DNA of 7,804 nucleotides, taken from positions 1 to 7,804 of the forward strand of contig DASPXK010000188.1 of the NCBI GenBank assembly GCA_035637315.1. Direction: 5' to 3'. This stretch comes from DASPXK01 sp035637315. Lineage in GTDB: Bacteria > Chloroflexota > UBA6077 > JACCZL01. Numbering within the stretch: the stretch's first letter is position 1; each line of letters begins with the position of its first letter. A model generated the notes under the pieces. The model was not told where the DNA came from, did no database searches, and saw only the letters and a list, made by a program, of their open reading frames with translations. Positions 5,326-7,804 of the stretch are shown here, one piece after another. The position numbers were made by a program, and so were the translations under genes.

Positions 5326-5826
5326 ATGGAGCCAAGACAAGTGGCCGAGGCGATTCGCGAGCGCCTCGGCATGGAGCTTCAAGCGCTGAGTCTCGTTCGA
5401 GGAGGCTGGCCAGACTGGCAGACTCCACGGGTCTGGACCGTGATGACCGAGCATGGCCGCTTCTGGGCCGTCGAGGGGACCCACGACGTCGAGCTGTTCA
5501 GGGCTGTCCCGTCACGTGCCCTGAGGTCCAATCCCTCGGACTGCGCGTCGCCCGCCGAGGCTCTCCGCCACTATCTGGCGCTCCATCCCCAGGCGGCCGA
5601 CTCGCCGGCCAGCGACGCCGCCGAGCGCGAATCGTACACCTGCCGCAATTGTGGGGTCGGGGTTGGCGCGCGGCGGCGCAGCGAACGGACCAGTCGCCAG
5701 CTGTGCAGGCGCTGCTACCATGCCGAGTGCGAGCGGGTTCGCTATCAGACCGACGCCGACTACCGCGCGCGCCGCCTCGCTTACAGCGCCGCCCGCTACC
5801 GCCAGAGCCACCAACGCGGCGAGTAG
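5326..5826 (+). CDS. Small zinc-ribbon protein of unknown function, 166 aa
   Basis: I do not recognise the family. Residues 1-60 look like a small mixed alpha/beta domain (amphipathic helix from MEPRQVAEAIRERLG, then strands around VWTVMTEHGRFWAVEG). A variable linker runs to about 100. A four-cysteine ribbon follows: C106-x2-C109 (CRNC) and C127-x2-C130 (CRRC), with H132 and C135 nearby. The tail is very basic and tyrosine-rich (YRARRLAYSAARYRQ, 146-160), a pattern seen beside treble-clef or ribbon nucleic-acid-binding domains. Nucleic-acid binding is therefore a guess. The start is ATG 5326; the frame is open further upstream, but that part runs through the 69-bp palindrome and reads like noise. 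The ribosome binding site is weak. The gene is convergent with the sigma factor gene, leaving 7 nt between the stop codons and no terminator. Confidence 0.7.
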   Translation: MEPRQVAEAIRERLGMELQALSLVRGGWPDWQTPRVWTVMTEHGRFWAVEGTHDVELFRAVPSRALRSNPSDCASPAEALRHYLALHPQAADSPASDAAERESYTCRNCGVGVGARRRSERTSRQLCRRCYHAECERVRYQTDADYRARRLAYSAARYRQSHQRGE

Positions 5827-5833
5827 GGCGGGC

Positions 5834-6403
5834 TCACGGAGCGTCGTCCGCCAACTCAGGTGCGTCCTCCAGCGCGGTGAGCAGGAGGCGCAGGCACCGT
5901 CTTCGAAGCGGGCCGATCGTGCCCGGGAGTACGCCCAGCCGCGCCGCGATCTCGGCGTAAGTTGGACCGGTCGGCTCGTAGAAGAAGTAGCCGATAACCT
6001 GCCGCTCACGCTCGGGCAGCTTGGCCAGAGCCGCTCGGAGCGCCGAGCTGCGCTCCTGCCCAATAGCGATCTCCTCTGGCTCAGGGTCGAGGTCAGGCTC
6101 TTCGTACGCCGCTGCCGAGAGCCTTTCGGTGGGCCGACTACGGCCGTGAAGCTGGCCCTCACGAAGGGCCCGCCGGGCCGCGATGGTGACGAGCCAGCCG
6201 GGCAGGGCCGCCTCGTTGTACACCCGCTCGAGCCCCTCCTGCCAGACAGTCAGCCAGACGTCCTGGAACAGGTCGGCCGCGTCGTCGCCCTTGAACCCGC
6301 AGCTACGGATCGTTTTGTAGACCAGGCCGGCGTCGCAGCGGACGATCGACTCCCAGGCTCGGTGGTCGCCCCTGACGCAGGCGGCCAGGGTACCGGGCCG
6401 CAA
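5834..6403 (-). CDS. ECF-type RNA polymerase sigma factor, 189 aa
   Basis: The protein has the two-domain ECF layout. Sigma region 2 spans about residues 14-84, with GDDAADLFQDVWLTVW (39-54, region 2.2, core binding) and LPGWLVTIAARRALRE (67-82, regions 2.3-2.4, -10 recognition). A short acidic linker (101-115) follows. Region 4 spans about 117-178, with LPERERQVIGYFF (129-141) and a helix-turn-helix TYAEIAARLGVLPGTIGPLRRR (split across 148-169). The best start is TTG 6403-6401, preceded by GAGG at 10 nt. The frame is open to a TAG about 145 nt further up, but no ATG or GTG occurs in it, so the start is uncertain. It follows the beta-sandwich protein gene at a distance of 229 nt. There is no classical membrane anti-sigma partner here. 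Confidence 0.92.
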   Translation of the reverse strand: MRPGTLAACVRGDHRAWESIVRCDAGLVYKTIRSCGFKGDDAADLFQDVWLTVWQEGLERVYNEAALPGWLVTIAARRALREGQLHGRSRPTERLSAAAYEEPDLDPEPEEIAIGQERSSALRAALAKLPERERQVIGYFFYEPTGPTYAEIAARLGVLPGTIGPLRRRCLRLLLTALEDAPELADDAP

Positions 6404-6586
6404 TCCGGCGTTGCCTCGGCTCGGGGGCCTCCCTCTTCTGCCCCGGCGGGACGCACCGCCGGACGAGCTGGCGTTGGAGCTAGCCGCACCGATAACCGTG
6501 CCTCCGAGCGCGCGGATATCGCTCCACGCTGACTCGTTAACGCGCTACAACCTCGCGAATGTAGCGGACGAGGCTGGTCTGCGACA

Positions 6587-6618
6587 AACCGTCCGAAGCC
6601 CGGTGCTGCCCGACGGTT
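6587..6618 (-). terminator. Weak hairpin between the beta-sandwich gene and the sigma gene (attenuator-like)
   Basis: On the minus strand, 14 nt after the stop codon of the 193-aa gene, perfect 7-bp arms AACCGTC and GACGGTT (6618-6612 and 6593-6587) flank an 18-nt GC-rich loop and are followed by TGTCG. The T-run is too short for a strong intrinsic terminator. It might lower expression of the downstream sigma gene. The rest of 6404-6632 shows no convincing gene. Confidence 0.3.
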
Positions 6619-6632
6619 GCGGCGAGGTTGCC

Positions 6633-7214
6633 CTAGATCTCCAGCTCCGGGATCTCGATGAGCTCGTAGGCGAGCCCGATCTCCATTCGGTGCCGCCCCG
6701 GTGCGAGGCCGTCCAGAACGAACTGTCCGTGCTCGTCCACATCGGTCTCCTCACGTCCGGATGGACCTTCTACCGCGACCCACGCCTTGGCCAGGTCCGC
6801 CTCGGCCGCCGAGACCTGTCCCAACATCCGCAGCCGTCCCGCGATCGAGCTCTCGCCTACTTCGAGATCGATCTCGATCCCAGCCGCCTGGTACCTCAGC
6901 CGCGGCTGCTCAGCACCTACGGCGCGGGCGCCCGCCCGGCGAGGTTGCAGGCGATTATCGTACACCAGGGCCGCCACTAGGCGTCGCCAGGCCGCCGGCC
7001 GGGCCGGTCGATCGCCGGCTGCCTGGCGCGGGATGCGCACCGCTCGGTTGACCAGCCACGGGGCCGGCTCAGGCTCGGCCGACTTCCCCAGCCAGCTCAC
7101 CACGGCCTCTGTCTCAGTGCCATCCAGGCGCCCCTGGGCCAGATCGATCAGGATGCGGGGCATCTCGACCGGATCGGTCGTCTTCTCATCCTGGGGCGTC
7201 TCGTCGTCGCTCAT
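6633..7214 (-). CDS. ECF/CHAT-associated protein with carboxypeptidase-regulatory-like C-terminal domain, 193 aa
   Basis: There is no signal peptide or membrane segment, so it should be cytoplasmic. Residues 14-60 form a helical region (ILIDLAQGRLDGTETEAVVSW split over 21-41), loosely like the helical core of anti-sigma proteins but without the Cys/His zinc ligands. Residues 75-95 carry AWRRLVAALVYDNRLQPR, a segment I associate with small proteins encoded next to ECF sigma factors and CHAT proteases in Actinobacteria and Chloroflexota (from memory, not searched). Residues 103-193 are all-beta: YQAAGIEIDLEVG, GRLRMLGQVS, then TDVDEHGQFVLDGLAPGRHRM, the turn-and-strand pattern of carboxypeptidase-regulatory-like sandwiches, ending IEIPELEI. 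The start ATG has a strong site (GGAGGG, 4-5 nt away). The gene lies upstream of the sigma gene in the same orientation and may modulate it or act as adaptor for the CHAT protease. Confidence 0.75.
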   Translation of the reverse strand: MSDDETPQDEKTTDPVEMPRILIDLAQGRLDGTETEAVVSWLGKSAEPEPAPWLVNRAVRIPRQAAGDRPARPAAWRRLVAALVYDNRLQPRRAGARAVGAEQPRLRYQAAGIEIDLEVGESSIAGRLRMLGQVSAAEADLAKAWVAVEGPSGREETDVDEHGQFVLDGLAPGRHRMEIGLAYELIEIPELEI

Positions 7215-7399
7215 CCTACCCTCCGCTTATTTTAACGTCGATAGGTCGTTCTTGGGGCCACTCGTGGAACAGATGCGCCAGCCAGCCCGGGTCCGCTCGC
7301 TACGCCCGCCAGCCCCGGGCCACGTCCCTGTCAGCCGCCACCCACGGACCGTCCCCCAAGCTCAGGGAGCGAGACGAGGAGGCGGCCGACAGGAAACGG

Positions 7400-7423
7400 G
7401 CCGGGCTAGGTTACGCCCCCGGC
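7400..7423. other. GC hairpin directly after the peptide gene
   Basis: GCCGGG (7400-7405) and CCCGGC (7418-7423) form a 6-bp stem with a 12-nt loop, placed immediately behind the TAA of the 46-codon peptide gene. No T-tract follows, so intrinsic termination is doubtful; it may shield the 3' end or partly terminate. The remainder of the 209-nt gap to the next gene (7215-7399) holds no supported gene. It has an AT-rich patch (TTAAAATAAG on the minus strand) just ahead of the ribosome binding site at about 7218. Confidence 0.35.
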
Positions 7424-7564
7424 TTAGGCCGGGACCTCGTCCTGCTGGACTTGGTCCGGACTGACCGGGATGTTGTACCCGCCGCCGTCACCGTCGGCAA
7501 ACACCGCCGGCACACTTGCCAGCGCCAACAGGGCCGCCAGAACCATCGCCCGAAGAGCACGCAT
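7424..7564 (-). CDS. Tiny exported peptide precursor, 46 aa
   Basis: ATG 7564-7562 is preceded by one of the strongest ribosome binding sites in the window (GGAGGGAGGAG, ending 4 nt before the ATG). The product starts MRALRAMVLAALLALASVPA and continues VFA, a clean signal peptide with two Arg, a hydrophobic core at 7-18, a Pro turn and an Ala-x-Ala-like VFA site. Cleavage after residue 23 would release a 23-residue acidic peptide beginning DGDGGGYNIPV and ending in DQVQQDEVPA. It has no Cys, so it is not a typical disulphide or lanthionine peptide. It lies 205 nt after the CHAT stop and 209 nt before the 193-aa gene, all on one strand. Its function is unknown: signal, substrate of the CHAT protease, or a secreted effector. 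It is easily missed by length cut-offs. Confidence 0.75.
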   Translation of the reverse strand: MRALRAMVLAALLALASVPAVFADGDGGGYNIPVSPDQVQQDEVPA

Positions 7565-7666
7565 GGGACTCCTCCCTCCTTTCGCCGGCGCGCTAGGTAT
7601 TTCACGCCGACGGGCCCGGCCCGCGACGCCGTTCGCCGCGACCGGAACCTGCCTCCATAGTTAAGG

Positions 7667-7682
7667 TGGCCGGAAGCGGCCA
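7667..7682. other. Small perfect hairpin upstream of the peptide gene
   Basis: TGGCCG-GAAG-CGGCCA, with a 6-bp stem and tetraloop, lies about 100 nt ahead of the peptide start. T residues occur on its upstream side in the minus strand, not downstream, so it does not read as a terminator for the CHAT gene. The 205-nt gap 7565-7769 otherwise shows no supported gene and no clear promoter. Confidence 0.3.
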
Positions 7683-7730
7683 AAATCGGGCATGGCAGTG
7701 CCGGGGCCGAGGGAAGCGCCGTCCCCGGGC

Positions 7731-7746
7731 GCGGCTCGCAAGCCGC
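7731..7746 (-). terminator. GC hairpin shortly after the CHAT gene stop
   Basis: GCGGCT-CGCA-AGCCGC, a perfect 6-bp stem with a 4-nt loop, begins 23 nt behind the TAG of the CHAT reading frame. It has no T-tract, so at best it is a weak or factor-assisted terminator, or a 3'-end stabiliser. Confidence 0.3.
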
Positions 7747-7769
7747 TCAGGCGGCGGAGTTCTGGCGCG

Positions 7770-7804
7770 CTACGACGCGCCGACCAGGATAAACGGGGCC
7801 CAGA
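7770..7804 (-). CDS. C-terminal end of a CHAT-domain protease, cut by the window edge
   Basis: Only ten codons and a TAG (7772-7770) are visible. The reading frame gives WAPFILVGAS, and the partial codon before it ends in TC (Phe, Leu, Ile or Val). CHAT domains (caspase/separase-like His-Cys proteases, often fused to TPR repeats) typically end in a strand of the form (Y/F)WAxFxLxG, which this matches closely. Together with the ECF sigma factor and the beta-sandwich protein downstream, this supports the call. The catalytic His and Cys, and any TPR region, lie outside the window. The other two frames also stay open from the edge for 18 and 47 codons, so the choice rests on the motif alone. Confidence 0.6.
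   Translation of the reverse strand, partial: WAPFILVGAS

Noticed and set aside
7218..7256. GAAC and CGTT near the 193-aa gene as an ECF promoter
   Set aside because: The spacing is only about 10 nt instead of roughly 16.
7656..7683. TTGGCC/ACTATG as promoter for the peptide gene
   Set aside because: The -10 match is poor and the alternative TAACTA gives a 14-nt spacer, too short.
7747..7803. Second alternative edge frame ending TGA at 7747, just before the GC hairpin
   Set aside because: It ends neatly before the hairpin, but I see no motif in the 18 residues; kept only as an alternative to the CHAT reading.
7661..7804. Alternative minus-strand frame open from the edge for 47 codons, ending TAA at 7661
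   Set aside because: The translation is Arg/Pro/Gly-rich with no recognisable motif, while the WAPFILVGAS frame matches a known domain end.

Overview
The window is a GC-rich, gene-dense stretch of bacterial chromosome. Six genes lie leftward on the minus strand from the accD promoter region to the left edge, one small gene lies on the plus strand, and a second leftward cluster enters from the right edge. No ribosomal marker is present. GC content, long imperfect intergenic palindromes, a short AccA, GTG/TTG starts and an ECF sigma/CHAT neighbourhood would fit Chloroflexota (Chloroflexi). That assignment is an inference from style, not from a marker gene.

Left block (1-4902, all minus strand, listed in transcription order). 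accD and accA encode the two carboxyltransferase subunits of acetyl-CoA carboxylase. They are followed with no gap by a secreted SH3b/Ig-like protein whose ATG abuts the accA stop codon. After a 135-nt gap that is nearly filled by a perfect 27-bp inverted repeat comes a tandem two-domain universal stress protein. Then comes a type II toxin-antitoxin pair: an AbrB-fold antitoxin and a PIN-domain VapC toxin that runs off the left edge. Clustered TGCCA boxes and a short palindrome lie upstream of the antitoxin.

Middle block (4903-5826). A gap of about 420 nt contains a candidate accD promoter with a perfect 15-bp dyad over its -35 box, GC-only palindromes, and two long imperfect palindromes. A plus-strand gene for a small zinc-ribbon protein of unknown function follows.

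Right block (5834-7804, minus strand). In transcription order this holds ten residues from the C-terminus of what looks like a CHAT-domain (caspase/separase-like) protease, a 46-codon gene for a tiny exported peptide with a very strong ribosome binding site, a 193-residue protein ending in a carboxypeptidase-regulatory-like beta-sandwich, and an ECF sigma factor. This is the most interesting part of the window. It looks like a CHAT-protease/ECF-sigma signalling or conflict module that includes an unannotated secreted peptide. Its CHAT gene lies almost wholly outside the window, so the full system cannot be judged here.
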